This document shows, piece after piece, positions 41,327 to 50,416 of a stretch of 64,000 nucleotides of DNA. The DNA is taken from assembly GCF_001457415.1 (NCBI RefSeq), contig NZ_LN881724.1:1860001-1924000 (forward strand). The letters run 5' to 3'. The notes below the pieces were generated by a model, which was given only the letters and a program-made list of their open reading frames with translations, searched no databases and was not told where the DNA came from. Position numbers and translations under genes: made by a program. Source of the stretch: Gorillibacterium timonense. GTDB lineage: Bacteria; Bacillota; Bacilli; Paenibacillales; NBRC-103111. Within the stretch, counting starts at the first letter, position 1, and the number at the start of each line of letters is the position of its first letter.

Positions 41327-41522
41327 GAGGACTCCTCCCGGATAATGGGTTCTTTTTTCAGAATAGTCCTCCCTGCGGAAAGTATCCACTGCTCTTTTTT
41401 AAGTGGCATTGTCGTTGCAGCACTTTGGCTTATGCATTGGCAAAGCCTCGTTGAGGACGAGTAGGAACCGTTGCTTTCGGGTACCACTATGAGGAAGGAA
41501 AGGCAATAGGTGGGGTGAGTGA

Positions 41523-43040
41523 ATGAGCGTCTACAAGCCGATGCTCTCGAAATCGCTAAGGGACAATCTGAACGAGCTGCGCAAACTTCTTCATAATCCG
41601 GATGATCTCCAAGTGAAATTCATCAAAGCCGGTGGAACGGATGATCCGTGCTTGGTTCTCTATATGGATGGCTTGGCAGATGATCGGCTCATCCAAGAGG
41701 ACATCATTCATCTTCTGCAGACGATGAAGGAGGAGCGGGGGAAAGGAGACAGGGAAGCGGCTATCGGTAAGCTTCTGGATGATATGGAAGCGAGAGTGCT
41801 ACCCGTTGGGATCGCGCGCCGTACGACATTATGGCAGGATTTGATTCCGGCGGTTTTGTCCGGCGATACGGTGCTTCTGATCGAGGGATGCGAGCAGGGG
41901 GTAGTCGTCAAGAGCCGGAAGTGGCCGGAACGAGCGATTGAGGAGCCGCAAACGGAGGCGTTGGTGCGGGGTCCGAGAATCGGCTTCACGGAAAGCATCT
42001 TCCGGAATTTGGCGCTCTTGCGCAGGCAAATTCGGGATAAGGAGCTTGTGTTTGAAACCCAAAGCATTGGCCGAAGATCGAATCAGGTATTAGCCATCTG
42101 TTACATTCAAGACATCGTGAACCTCAACATCGTCGAAGAAGTGAAGCGACGGCTGGCTTCGGTCGATATCGAATCGGCTCCTGAGTCCGGAACGGTGGAG
42201 CAGTGGATTGAAGACAGCTTTCTGTCTCCGTTCCCACAGCTCCTTCATACAGAGCGGCCGGATAAGGTCGTCTCCTCCATGCTTCAAGGAAAAGTGGCGA
42301 TCCTGGTGGACGGGTCTCCATTCGCGCTTATTTTACCAACCACCTTCGTGTCGCTCATCCAATCCCCAGAGGATTACAACGAGCGCTGGCTGATCGGATC
42401 GCTCATTCGGCTGCTTCGCGTCATTGCCATTTTCATCACGCTGTTTTTGCCGGCTGTCTACATCGCTCTCGTGTCGTTTCATCAGGGGCTGATCCCGTTT
42501 ACCTTGGTCTTCTCGGTGGCGGCAGCCCGCGAAGGCGTGCCTTTTCCCGCATTCGTGGAAGCCGTCCTGATGGAAGGGACGCTGGAGCTCTTGCGGGAAG
42601 CCGGGCTTCGGATGCCGAAACCGATGGGTCAAACCATTAGCATTGTGGGTGGTCTCGTCATTGGAGAGACGGCCATTCAAGCAGGCTTGGTCAGTCCGGT
42701 GATGCTCATCGTCGTAGCGGTAACGGCGGTTGCTTCTTTTGCCATCCCCTCCTACAGTGCCGGAATTACCTTCCGAATTCTTCGGTTTTGCACGATGATC
42801 GCCTCGGCGATATTCGGCTTTTTCGGAATCATTCTCGTCGCGATCATGATCGTGATCCATCTTCTGCGCCTGGAAAGCTTCGGAGTGCCCTATACAGCGC
42901 CCATCGCTCCTCAGCTCGGCTCGGACTGGCGCGATTTATTCATACGCGCTCCCCTTACCATGCTGAAGAATCGCCCCCATTTCATGCAGCCCCGCAATGC
43001 TCAACGAGCAAGCGAGGCGGGAAAGAGGAAATCGCCATGA
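41523..43040 (+). CDS. Spore germination protein, GerA subunit
   Basis: 505-residue A subunit of a Ger-type nutrient germinant receptor in the spore inner membrane. The N-terminal cytosolic half carries the GerA pattern (LVGIARRTTLWQ region, GDTVLLIEGCEQGVV, GPRIGFTESIFRNLALLRRQI at about 149-170). The C-terminal half has five to six helices with SFHQGLIPFTL, REGVPFPAFVEAVLMEGTLELLREAGLRMP and SYSAGITFRILRF. ATG 41523 follows GGTGGGGTGAG. Its stop overlaps the B subunit start (ATGA). Expression in the forespore is expected, though I cannot pick out a sigma-G promoter. Confidence 0.95.
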   Translation: MSVYKPMLSKSLRDNLNELRKLLHNPDDLQVKFIKAGGTDDPCLVLYMDGLADDRLIQEDIIHLLQTMKEERGKGDREAAIGKLLDDMEARVLPVGIARRTTLWQDLIPAVLSGDTVLLIEGCEQGVVVKSRKWPERAIEEPQTEALVRGPRIGFTESIFRNLALLRRQIRDKELVFETQSIGRRSNQVLAICYIQDIVNLNIVEEVKRRLASVDIESAPESGTVEQWIEDSFLSPFPQLLHTERPDKVVSSMLQGKVAILVDGSPFALILPTTFVSLIQSPEDYNERWLIGSLIRLLRVIAIFITLFLPAVYIALVSFHQGLIPFTLVFSVAAAREGVPFPAFVEAVLMEGTLELLREAGLRMPKPMGQTISIVGGLVIGETAIQAGLVSPVMLIVVAVTAVASFAIPSYSAGITFRILRFCTMIASAIFGFFGIILVAIMIVIHLLRLESFGVPYTAPIAPQLGSDWRDLFIRAPLTMLKNRPHFMQPRNAQRASEAGKRKSP

Positions 43041-44152
43041 GCTCTGTCGGCTATGCAGACCCGCTCGTCAGCCCGCGAGTTGTCACTTTTACCGTGAGTA
43101 AAATGATCATCGGAATCGGAATACTCACCTTGCCAGATGCGTTGACGAGCAGTACACATACAACGGACGGCTGGATCTCCATCCTGCTGGGCGGCTTGGT
43201 TGCCATCCTCTTCTCCGTACTTCTTGCGCAGCTTACGACAAGGTTTCCGCAAGCGAACTATCACGACATGATCAGCCGGATCACTCATCCCTTCGTGGCG
43301 CATGTTGCAGTGGGACTGTTCGCTCTCTACATGTTTCTATTCACAACCTATGAGATCCGGGGGTTGTCCAGCATCTCCAAGCTTTACCTGTTTGATGAAA
43401 CGCCGGTTGAAGCCATCTGCCTCGTCTTCCTGCTTGTTCTTGTGTATGGGGCCTCTGGTTCCAGCTTGACTCTGCTCAGGCTGAATACGCTTTTCCTGCC
43501 TGTCGTTCTGATTGTTCTGTTCATCCTGCTGATGTTCGGTATGAAGGCTTTCCACATCCAAGAGCTTAAGCCGATGTTCATCACCCCTGCATGGAGTATT
43601 GCGGCAGCCTCCAAGACAACGGTTTTTTCCTATCTCGGGGCGGAGATTCTTCTCTTCTACAATGTCCACATCGGTAAACCGGAACATACGAAGAGGGCGG
43701 TTGTCATTGGGATGATCATCCCGATTGCAGTTTACCTGTCGCTCTTTCTTGTGGCGATCGGGGTGTTCAGCGAAGTCGTCGTAGAGAACACCCTATATCC
43801 GATAGCCGAGCTGGCGAAGCAGGTGGAGGTTCCCGGCGGTTTGATCGAGCGGTTCGAATCGTTTTTTTTCCTCAGTTGGGTGCTCAGCTTGTTTTGTACG
43901 GCTGTGATGGCGCTCGATGTGACGATTCTCGCGATCCAATCGCTGCGGCCGCGAACCGAGCGAATACGGCTTCTGCTCATTCTGGCTCCATTGTTGTTTC
44001 TCGTGTCCTTACAGCCGCGTAATCTACTCGAATCTCGAACTTATGGCGAATGGATCAGCTACATGGGGATTGTGGTTGGGTGGATTCTGCCTGCGTTTTT
44101 CCTGCTACTCGCTGTTCTCCGGGGGATTAAAGGAGACGCGAAGTCGCAATGA
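43037..44152 (+). CDS. Spore germination protein, GerB subunit
   Basis: 371-residue B subunit, an APC-superfamily permease of about ten helices that senses the germinant. It starts MSSVGYADPLVSPRVVTFTV with the family lead helix (MIIGIGILTLPDAL), and has TYEIRGLSSISKLYLFDETP. ATG 43037 overlaps gerA; the longer frame to 42788 lies over gerA in another phase. The last helix ends near the stop, 21 bases before the gerC start. Confidence 0.94.
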   Translation: MSSVGYADPLVSPRVVTFTVSKMIIGIGILTLPDALTSSTHTTDGWISILLGGLVAILFSVLLAQLTTRFPQANYHDMISRITHPFVAHVAVGLFALYMFLFTTYEIRGLSSISKLYLFDETPVEAICLVFLLVLVYGASGSSLTLLRLNTLFLPVVLIVLFILLMFGMKAFHIQELKPMFITPAWSIAAASKTTVFSYLGAEILLFYNVHIGKPEHTKRAVVIGMIIPIAVYLSLFLVAIGVFSEVVVENTLYPIAELAKQVEVPGGLIERFESFFFLSWVLSLFCTAVMALDVTILAIQSLRPRTERIRLLLILAPLLFLVSLQPRNLLESRTYGEWISYMGIVVGWILPAFFLLLAVLRGIKGDAKSQ

Positions 44153-44173
44153 GCGATAGAAGGAGGGGACAGG

Positions 44174-45328
44174 ATGATAACGCGCATCTACAGATTACCG
44201 CTCGGCCTCAGCGTTATCCTTCTTCTGACCGGCTGCTGGGACAAGATCGAAATCGAGGACCGCGGCTTCATCGTGGCGACGGCCATCGATCAAGCTCCAG
44301 AGCGGAAGCTGAAGGTGACCTATCAAATGGTAGTTCCCAAAGCCATGCAAAATAAATCTTCAGAGGGCGGGCCTGAGGAGCCTTTCTTTAATCTCTCAGC
44401 AGTCGCGAATACTCTCTTCCTCGCAACCCGGGATATGTCCAACACGTCCAGCAGGCCGCCTTATCTGGAGCATAATCGCGTGATTTTATTATCCGAAAAA
44501 CTATCCCGGGAAGGGGATATCGGCAATGTCCTGGACTTGCTCGTTCGCGACTCGGAGACGAGGAGGGCGGCCAAGGTTATGGTAACGAAAGGAGAAGCGG
44601 CCCAAATTCTCTCCATCAGGCCCCGGCTCGAATCTCTGCCTGCCCAGTACATCGACTCCACCGCCGAAAATCCGCGGAAGACGGGTTCGATCACACCACC
44701 GACCAATATTGGAGATGTTCACCGGTTTCTGCTGCGCAAGGCTAGCTTCGCTATGCCGGTTATCGCCGGGTTTCCGGATGACCATAAGATCATGTTGAGC
44801 GGAGCGGCCGTTTTTCACGGCAAAGACAACCGATTGAGGGGGTTTTTGAATGCGGAAGAGACCACAAGCCGGAATCTGATCACCGGGTCGATCAAATCCA
44901 CCGCGATTGAAACAAAGCTGGAGGACGATTACATCGTGTATGAGGTAAAGAAGCTGAAACGACGTATACGGGCAAATACCGCGAGTCCGAGGCACCCCGT
45001 ATTTGATATCGACATCGAGACCCAAGGCAACTTGGGTGAGTCACACTTGGAGCTGTCCGTGTTGGATCATTCACTTATTCAGAAATCGGAGCAAGCGTTC
45101 GAGCGTAAGATCGTGCAAATGACCGAAGAAGTGATCCGCAAGCTTCAATCGGAATACAAGAGCGACATCTTAGGGCTGGGTGAATTCCTTGACAAGAATC
45201 ACCACCGAATCTGGGAGCAGATTGAACCGGATTGGGAGGACGGAGAGCAGCTGTTCTCCAACTGCGAGGTTCGCGTTCATGTCCGTGTCGAGGCTGCCTT
45301 CGTCGGTTCCATTCTCAAAACGGAGTAG
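44174..45328 (+). CDS. Spore germination lipoprotein, GerC subunit
   Basis: 384-residue C subunit, lipoprotein of the Ger(x)C family. Lipobox LLTGC with the lipidated Cys at about 17, followed by the canonical WDKIEIEDRGFIVATAID. The three-domain body includes LEHNRVILLSEKLSREG, and ends with a helix and WEQIEPDWEDGEQLFSNCEVRVHVRV, typical of the family C-terminus. GAAGGAGGGG precedes ATG 44174. Completes a gerA-gerB-gerC receptor operon. Confidence 0.94.
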   Translation: MITRIYRLPLGLSVILLLTGCWDKIEIEDRGFIVATAIDQAPERKLKVTYQMVVPKAMQNKSSEGGPEEPFFNLSAVANTLFLATRDMSNTSSRPPYLEHNRVILLSEKLSREGDIGNVLDLLVRDSETRRAAKVMVTKGEAAQILSIRPRLESLPAQYIDSTAENPRKTGSITPPTNIGDVHRFLLRKASFAMPVIAGFPDDHKIMLSGAAVFHGKDNRLRGFLNAEETTSRNLITGSIKSTAIETKLEDDYIVYEVKKLKRRIRANTASPRHPVFDIDIETQGNLGESHLELSVLDHSLIQKSEQAFERKIVQMTEEVIRKLQSEYKSDILGLGEFLDKNHHRIWEQIEPDWEDGEQLFSNCEVRVHVRVEAAFVGSILKTE

Positions 45329-45340
45329 AGGAGGGGAAGC

Positions 45341-45520
45341 ATGCAAGCCTTCATGCGCATTCCATCAATCGAGGTAATGGGGTATACGGTGCTAGCCTTT
45401 CTTATTCCTTATGCGGTCTATCGAGTGAATCAGCTCCTCCATCAGTATGGAGATCCTCCGTGGAAGAAGGAAACTCCGGATACCCAAAAAGAAAAATCGA
45501 ACGACTCCGATACTTTGTGA
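45341..45520 (+). CDS. Small membrane protein ending the ger operon
   Basis: 59-residue protein beginning MQAFMRIPSIEVMGYTVL. One membrane helix (about 12-28) is followed by a short amphipathic part and a charged, Lys/Asp-rich tail. GAGGAGGGG lies 4-8 bases before ATG 45341 and the gene is only 12 bases after gerC, so it belongs to the same transcript. Some ger operons carry a small fourth (D-type) membrane subunit that modulates receptor function; it may be of that kind, though D subunits usually have two helices. Confidence 0.75.
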   Translation: MQAFMRIPSIEVMGYTVLAFLIPYAVYRVNQLLHQYGDPPWKKETPDTQKEKSNDSDTL

Positions 45521-45546
45521 AATTTGGAACGTCATAAGAATGTCAC

Positions 45547-45575
45547 TTGATTTTCGTAAGTGACTGGGTTATGCT
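45547..45575 (+). promoter_or_regulatory. Promoter ahead of the FMN riboswitch
   Basis: TTGATT (45547-45552) and TATGCT (45570-45575), 17-base spacer. An inverted repeat GTCACTT/AAGTGAC (45542-45564) overlaps the -35; it may be an operator or the remnant hairpin after the ger operon. Confidence 0.55.
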
Positions 45576-45602
45576 CGGAATAAGAAAATCAAATGAAAAC
45601 AA

Positions 45603-45733
45603 AGATCTTCGGGGCAGGGTGCAAGTCCCTACCGGCGGTAACGTCTTCGGACGAAGCCCGCGACTCCCGCACATGCAGGGACTGATCTGGTGCAATTCCA
45701 GGGCCGACGGTGAAAGTCCGGATGGTAGAAGAT
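45603..45733 (+). promoter_or_regulatory. FMN riboswitch (RFN element)
   Basis: Almost textbook RFN element. The closing stem is ATCTTC (45604-45609) with GAAGAT (45728-45733). Conserved blocks in between are GGGGCAGGGTG, ACCGGCGGTA, AGCCCGCGA, CTGGTG..ATTCCAG and GCCGACGGTGAAAGTCCGGA. It binds flavin mononucleotide and, with the terminator at 45780, would shut off the downstream transporter when FMN is plentiful. Confidence 0.96.
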
Positions 45734-45779
45734 CGACAAGCCGCTTAGCGGAGCTCTGCTTCCGTACGCTTGTTTGACC

Positions 45780-45820
45780 AGGCCCCTTATCTGCGAACAC
45801 GCAGGGAGGGGCCTTTTTTA
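45780..45820 (+). terminator. Terminator of the FMN riboswitch expression platform
   Basis: AGGCCCC..CTGCG pairs with CGCAG..GGGGCCT, then TTTTT. It sits between the aptamer and the transporter start, so it acts as the regulated terminator. Confidence 0.85.
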
Positions 45821-45853
45821 CCGCAATGTCTCGAAAGTCAGAAGGAGCCGCTC

Positions 45854-46843
45854 ATGAGTCAGATGAACAATGTCCAAGTACCCGTTTCACCCGCTATGCG
45901 CATGCCGCGCGTGCGCAAGGAATTCTGGTTTGTTGTAATCGGCGCGGCCCTGTGGGGCGTCGATCCGCTGTTCCGCAACCTGCTGCTGCAGCACATGACT
46001 TCGACGCAGCTCGTCTTCCTGGAGCATATCCTGCTCGTGCTCGTCGCCGCACCGGTGCTCTGGAAAAATCGCGCTGATCTGAAGGGGATCGGCATCCGCC
46101 AGCTTGGCGCGCTACTCTTCGTCTCATGGGGAGGGTCGGCCATCGCGACCGTCCTGTTCACTCGAGGCGTCGCCTACGGAGATTTGAATGCGGTCCTGCT
46201 GCTGCAAAAGCTTCAGCCGATCATGGCCATCCTGCTCGCAAGACTCGTTCTCAAAGAAGCCCTGCCGAAATCGTTCGGGGTGTTTGTTGCCATCGCTCTC
46301 GCCGGCACGTATCTGCTGACGTTCGGTTGGACGCTGCCTTTCGGGGACCACATGGAATTCATCAAAGCCGGAAATTTGTATTCGATCGGAGCCGCTGTCC
46401 TCTGGGGCGGATCCACGGTTATGGGAAGCTACCTGCTTCGTTCCATGAAATATGAAACGGTAACGTCGCTCCGATTCACGATGGCTCTTCCGCTCTTGTT
46501 CGTCATGGTGCTGGTCACCCGCGATGCCTGGCATTTGCCGACTGAGCTCGGACCTATCGCCGGAGTTACCGTCAATCTGCTGCTGCAAGCGCTCCTGCCG
46601 GGCCTCCTCAGCATGCTGCTGTATTACAAAGGGCTCAGCGCCATCAAAGCCTCTTACGCCACCTTGGCCGAGCTCAGTTTCCCGATGGCGGGGATCTTGA
46701 TCAATTGGCTCGCGTATCATCTCGGCTGGCTTGCCGACAAGCAGGTCGTTACCACGGCTCAAATCACGGGCTTCCTGTTGATCTGGGGGGTCTTGTACTT
46801 GATTTCGAGGCAAAAGCAAAGCGCGAACGAACTGCCCAATTGA
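45854..46843 (+). CDS. EamA-family transporter under FMN riboswitch control, probable flavin importer
   Basis: 329-residue membrane protein with ten helices in two EamA repeats (first about 22-150, second about 170-315). Landmarks: AALWGVDPLFRNLLLQHMTS at the start, AYGDLNAVLLLQKLQPIMAILLARLVLKE, and SAIKASYATLAELSFPMAGILINW in repeat two. AAGGAG is 6 bases before ATG 45854. EamA proteins carry many metabolites, but some (RibN in proteobacteria) carry riboflavin. The RFN element directly upstream makes riboflavin or a precursor the best guess; it is not of the RibU type usual in Bacillota. Confidence 0.85.
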   Translation: MSQMNNVQVPVSPAMRMPRVRKEFWFVVIGAALWGVDPLFRNLLLQHMTSTQLVFLEHILLVLVAAPVLWKNRADLKGIGIRQLGALLFVSWGGSAIATVLFTRGVAYGDLNAVLLLQKLQPIMAILLARLVLKEALPKSFGVFVAIALAGTYLLTFGWTLPFGDHMEFIKAGNLYSIGAAVLWGGSTVMGSYLLRSMKYETVTSLRFTMALPLLFVMVLVTRDAWHLPTELGPIAGVTVNLLLQALLPGLLSMLLYYKGLSAIKASYATLAELSFPMAGILINWLAYHLGWLADKQVVTTAQITGFLLIWGVLYLISRQKQSANELPN

Positions 46844-46900
46844 GCGAAGGTTCAGACTCGTTAATGTCGTTCCATCATCATATAATTAGGCAAAAAAAGG

Positions 46901-46930
46901 AACGGTCTCCGCTAAGGAGGCCGTTTTTCA
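46901..46930 (+). terminator. Terminator after the EamA transporter
   Basis: AACGGTCTCC pairs with GGAGGCCGTT (one G-T pair), then TTT. Confidence 0.82.
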
Positions 46931-47039
46931 TTTGTTGTTGCTTCTATAGGTTCGGTAACTTCATCATTTCCACACATTTGATGGGTAAAGTAGGTTATAA
47001 AGTGACAAACATCACATCGAGTAGTGTGGAGGGATTCAG

Positions 47040-48281
47040 ATGAACAAAGCCATCAAAGCAGCGGGGACTCTTCTGCTGATCGGTTCCATCCTGGCGGGAT
47101 GCACGATTGACAAGCGTGACAAGGAAGCGACCGAGCAGGCTTCGCAAACGGAAACTGGAGCGGCTGCACCGTCAGCAACGGCAGCACAACCTGCAACGGG
47201 CACACTAACAGCTGTCCCTTGGCTGGCAACCAAGAACACAACCCGCATTCAAACCTCCGATCCGGTAGAAGCCGCGATCTTGGTTTCTCGGACCTTGTGG
47301 CCCGCCTTGTCGGAAGCGAGCCGTACCGCAAGCGTCGTGCTGACCGATCCGGCGAATTGGCAGATTGCGGCTGTCAGCGCCGACTTGATTCACCATCCGA
47401 GCAATGGTCCTGTGCTCTTTCTCACGAAGGATGAAGTGCCGTCCGCAACGCTTGCCGAGCTGAAGCGGTTGAATCCGTTGGGTGCGGAAGGGAATAGGGG
47501 CATTCAGGTTGTCATCGTAGGCGATGTAGGAGAAAATGTAATCCATCAGCTAACGGAGGCAGGCTGGAAGACCGACGCGATACCCGGCAGCGATCCGGCG
47601 CAGGTGGCGCAGGCGGTTGACGCCTATTACGCCAAGGTTGCAGGCGAAATGCCGGAAGGCGTAATCATCGGCTCTTCGGAAGAGGCGGACTACACGCTAC
47701 CGGCGGTCAACTGGATCGCCCATATGCCGGAACCGCTGCTCTATGTCGCGAAGGACGAAATTCCCGCGGCGACAGCGGAAGCCTTGAAGAACCGCAACGG
47801 CAAGGCGCAACTTTACGTTCTCGGTCAGTCTACCGTCATCTCTGACAAAGTTGTCAACGAGCTGAAAAACTATGGCACGGTGACGCGTATTGCCGGTAAG
47901 AATCCTTATGAGAATGCGGTAGCCTTTGCAGCCTTCAAGGATCAAGCGACGGACTTCGGCTGGGGAATCACGACGCCTGGGCACAATTTCTCGTTTGTCG
48001 CCAAGGGACAAGCGGCGCTCGCCATAGCGGCGGCCTCCTTTTCCCATCTGGGCAAGCATGCGCCTCTCCTGCTGACAGACAAAACCGGAATGCCAGCTCC
48101 GGTTATGGAGTACGTCATGAGTCTACAGCCGAAATTTAAGGACTCCCCAGCGGAGGGACCGTACAATCACGCTTGGCTGACGGGGGATGCAGCTGCCATC
48201 AGCGTTAAAGCGCAGGATGAAATCGATCAAATGCTAGAAATTGCTTCGGACAACGGAGCCAACCCGCACTCCGGGCATTAA
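47040..48281 (+). CDS. Lipoprotein with cell-wall-binding repeat 2-like domains
   Basis: 413-residue lipoprotein: lipobox LAGC with Cys at 21, Ala/Thr linker to about 58, then repeats resembling the cell-wall-binding repeat 2 (CWB2) fold of clostridia. Tandem modules include RTASVVLTDPANWQIAAVSADLI, GPVLFLTKDEVP, GIQVVIVGDVGENVIHQL and later PLLYVAKDEIP with AQLYVLGQSTVISDKVVNEL. Such domains tether proteins to secondary wall polymers. GGAGGG precedes ATG 47040. It is 21 bases upstream of a two-component system, so it may be the sensed or controlled wall protein. Confidence 0.82.
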   Translation: MNKAIKAAGTLLLIGSILAGCTIDKRDKEATEQASQTETGAAAPSATAAQPATGTLTAVPWLATKNTTRIQTSDPVEAAILVSRTLWPALSEASRTASVVLTDPANWQIAAVSADLIHHPSNGPVLFLTKDEVPSATLAELKRLNPLGAEGNRGIQVVIVGDVGENVIHQLTEAGWKTDAIPGSDPAQVAQAVDAYYAKVAGEMPEGVIIGSSEEADYTLPAVNWIAHMPEPLLYVAKDEIPAATAEALKNRNGKAQLYVLGQSTVISDKVVNELKNYGTVTRIAGKNPYENAVAFAAFKDQATDFGWGITTPGHNFSFVAKGQAALAIAAASFSHLGKHAPLLLTDKTGMPAPVMEYVMSLQPKFKDSPAEGPYNHAWLTGDAAAISVKAQDEIDQMLEIASDNGANPHSGH

Positions 48282-48302
48282 TTTGGAAAGAAGAGGGATC
48301 GC

Positions 48303-49007
48303 ATGAGCGGGCTATCGGTTCTTATCGTGGATGACGAATGGAACATGCGCAATCTGCTCAAAATCTTTTTGCGCAAGGAAGGCTTTACCGTATACGAGGC
48401 AGCAAACGGGCGAGAAGCGCTCGCTCTCATCGGTAAGCAGTCGTTCGCGATCGTTCTGCTGGATGTCATGCTGCCGGACATGGACGGGTGGCAGGTTTGC
48501 CGCAAGATCCGGGAGGAGAACAACGTCCCGCTTCTCATGCTGACGGCCCGTACAGATACGAAGGACAAGGTGCAGGGCCTTCGCATCGGAGCGGATGATT
48601 ACGTGACCAAGCCGTTCGAGCCGGAGGAGCTGATCGCCCGAATCCATTCGCTGCTTCGCCGCACGGGAGTCCAGCGCAGTCAGCCAGCGAACCGTGTTCT
48701 CCACTATTCGGAGATGGAGATTGACCCGGAAGGAAGGCGGGTGATGATCGCGGGCAAGGAAGCGGATTTCACTCCGAAGGAGTTTGAGCTCTTCTGTCTC
48801 CTGGGGGAGAATCCGCGGCGTACTTTCACCCGCGAGGAGATTGTCGAGCGATTGTGGGGACTTGAGTTTGAAGGGGAATCGCGTGTCGTGGATACCCATG
48901 TGAAGAATCTTCGGGAGAAAGCGCAGCGAGCCGGACTTTCTTACCAACCGATCCGAACGGTTTGGGGAGTCGGTTACAAATTTCATGCGGATGGTGCGGG
49001 GGAATGA
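48303..49007 (+). CDS. OmpR-family response regulator
   Basis: 234-residue regulator: receiver domain with acidic pocket D10/D11, phospho-acceptor D54 (LLDVMLPDMDGW) and K in TKPFEPEEL, followed by an OmpR winged helix ending TVWGVGYKF. ATG 48303 follows AAGAAGAGGG. Stop overlaps the kinase start. Targets unknown; the lipoprotein upstream is the first candidate. Confidence 0.93.
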   Translation: MSGLSVLIVDDEWNMRNLLKIFLRKEGFTVYEAANGREALALIGKQSFAIVLLDVMLPDMDGWQVCRKIREENNVPLLMLTARTDTKDKVQGLRIGADDYVTKPFEPEELIARIHSLLRRTGVQRSQPANRVLHYSEMEIDPEGRRVMIAGKEADFTPKEFELFCLLGENPRRTFTREEIVERLWGLEFEGESRVVDTHVKNLREKAQRAGLSYQPIRTVWGVGYKFHADGAGE

Positions 49008-50416
49008 GGCTTACTAAGCTTGGATTACGGCTTGGCTTGGCGATGCTCTCTCTGTTAATGGTGATCATTCTCCTGCTCGGTCTGACCATCGACCGCATGT
49101 TTGCGACCTTCTACGAAGCGGAGATGAAGACGGAGCTGGACGAACTGGCAAGCCATTTTATCTCGATGGCTTCGTCAGGAGAGGTGGACTTGGCTCATTC
49201 GCTGGATACCTTCGCGGAGTTCTCCGATGTGACCCTGATTGAGGTTGACAATAGCGGGCGCTCCGTTCTTCATTCCGGCAGTCATGATCCCGGCGATCTG
49301 ACGTTTATCCGTTCCGAGGATCTTACCTCCATCCAGGCAGGCGAATCCATCCGCTTTTTCCACCGAACAGCTGGAGGCGAGAGGTTCCTCGTTGCAGGCC
49401 AGCCCTTTGATGCGCCAGGCAAGGAGCGGACTGCGCTCTATGTCTTGTCCTCCACTCGGCATATGGATGAATCGCTGCACGCGATTCGCAACCTCCTCGG
49501 CTTTTCGGCTGCTGGAGCTATCCTGCTCGCCCTCGGCCTAATCTGGATTCTTGCGGGTGCTCTGACAAGGCCGCTCGTGACCATGCAGCAGGCTACTCGA
49601 AGGATCGCAGTAGGCCGGCTTGAGACGCGGATTGAAGCGGAACGTCGAGACGAAATGGGAGATTTGGCGCGCGCAATTAACGAAATGGCCTCCGAGCTGG
49701 AGAGAAACCGAGATACGAAGCAGGAGTTTTTCGCCACCATCTCCCATGAGCTGCGGACCCCGATCACGTATCTGGAGGGCTACAGCCGTGTCCTGCAGGA
49801 GGGGTTGTACGATAATGAAGAGGAGCGAGATCATTACCTGACTATTGTCCGTCAGGAGGCAAACCGGCTGCACCGCTTAGTGGACGATCTGTTCGAGCTT
49901 TCGCGGATGGAGGAAGGGAATCTCGATATCACCCTGGAAAGGGTAGATTTGAATGGGCTTGCGGTCAAAACGGCGGAAAGAATCGGCAATCGAGCGCGGG
50001 ACAAAGGACTTTCGGTCAAACTGCTCCTGTCCGGAGAACCCATTCTGATTCAAGGTGACCCGCAGCGGATGGAACAGGTGCTGCTCAATTTGGCCGAGAA
50101 CGCCATTCGTTACACCGAACGTGGAGAGATCCGCTTCCGCGTCGCTGTGGAATTGAATGCGACCGCTCTTCTCGCGGTTGAAGACACCGGAATCGGGATT
50201 GCGCCGGAAGAACTGCCGTATTTGTTTGAGCGGTTTTACCGAGTGGAAAAATCTCGCTCGCGAGAATACGGAGGCAGCGGCATCGGACTGGCCCTCGTTA
50301 AGCAAATGACGGAGCTTCAGGGAGGAACCGTTCATGTGGACAGCGTTCCCGGGGAAGGCAGTCGGTTTGAGCTGCGCTTTCCGCGCTTGAGGGAGCAGGA
50401 GGGAGACCCGCAATGA
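49004..50416 (+). CDS. Sensor histidine kinase with HAMP domain
   Basis: 470-residue membrane kinase, partner of the regulator at 48303. Two helices (about 10-30 and 165-187) enclose an extracellular sensor domain of about 130 residues; HAMP about 188-240; phospho-His H248 in ISHELRTPITYLEGY; ATPase boxes with NLAENAIRYT, EDTGIGIAPEELPYLFERFYRVEKSRSREYGGSGIGLAL. ATG 49004 overlaps the regulator stop (ATGA). The sensor signal is unknown but probably at the cell wall. Confidence 0.93.
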   Translation: MRLTKLGLRLGLAMLSLLMVIILLLGLTIDRMFATFYEAEMKTELDELASHFISMASSGEVDLAHSLDTFAEFSDVTLIEVDNSGRSVLHSGSHDPGDLTFIRSEDLTSIQAGESIRFFHRTAGGERFLVAGQPFDAPGKERTALYVLSSTRHMDESLHAIRNLLGFSAAGAILLALGLIWILAGALTRPLVTMQQATRRIAVGRLETRIEAERRDEMGDLARAINEMASELERNRDTKQEFFATISHELRTPITYLEGYSRVLQEGLYDNEEERDHYLTIVRQEANRLHRLVDDLFELSRMEEGNLDITLERVDLNGLAVKTAERIGNRARDKGLSVKLLLSGEPILIQGDPQRMEQVLLNLAENAIRYTERGEIRFRVAVELNATALLAVEDTGIGIAPEELPYLFERFYRVEKSRSREYGGSGIGLALVKQMTELQGGTVHVDSVPGEGSRFELRFPRLREQEGDPQ

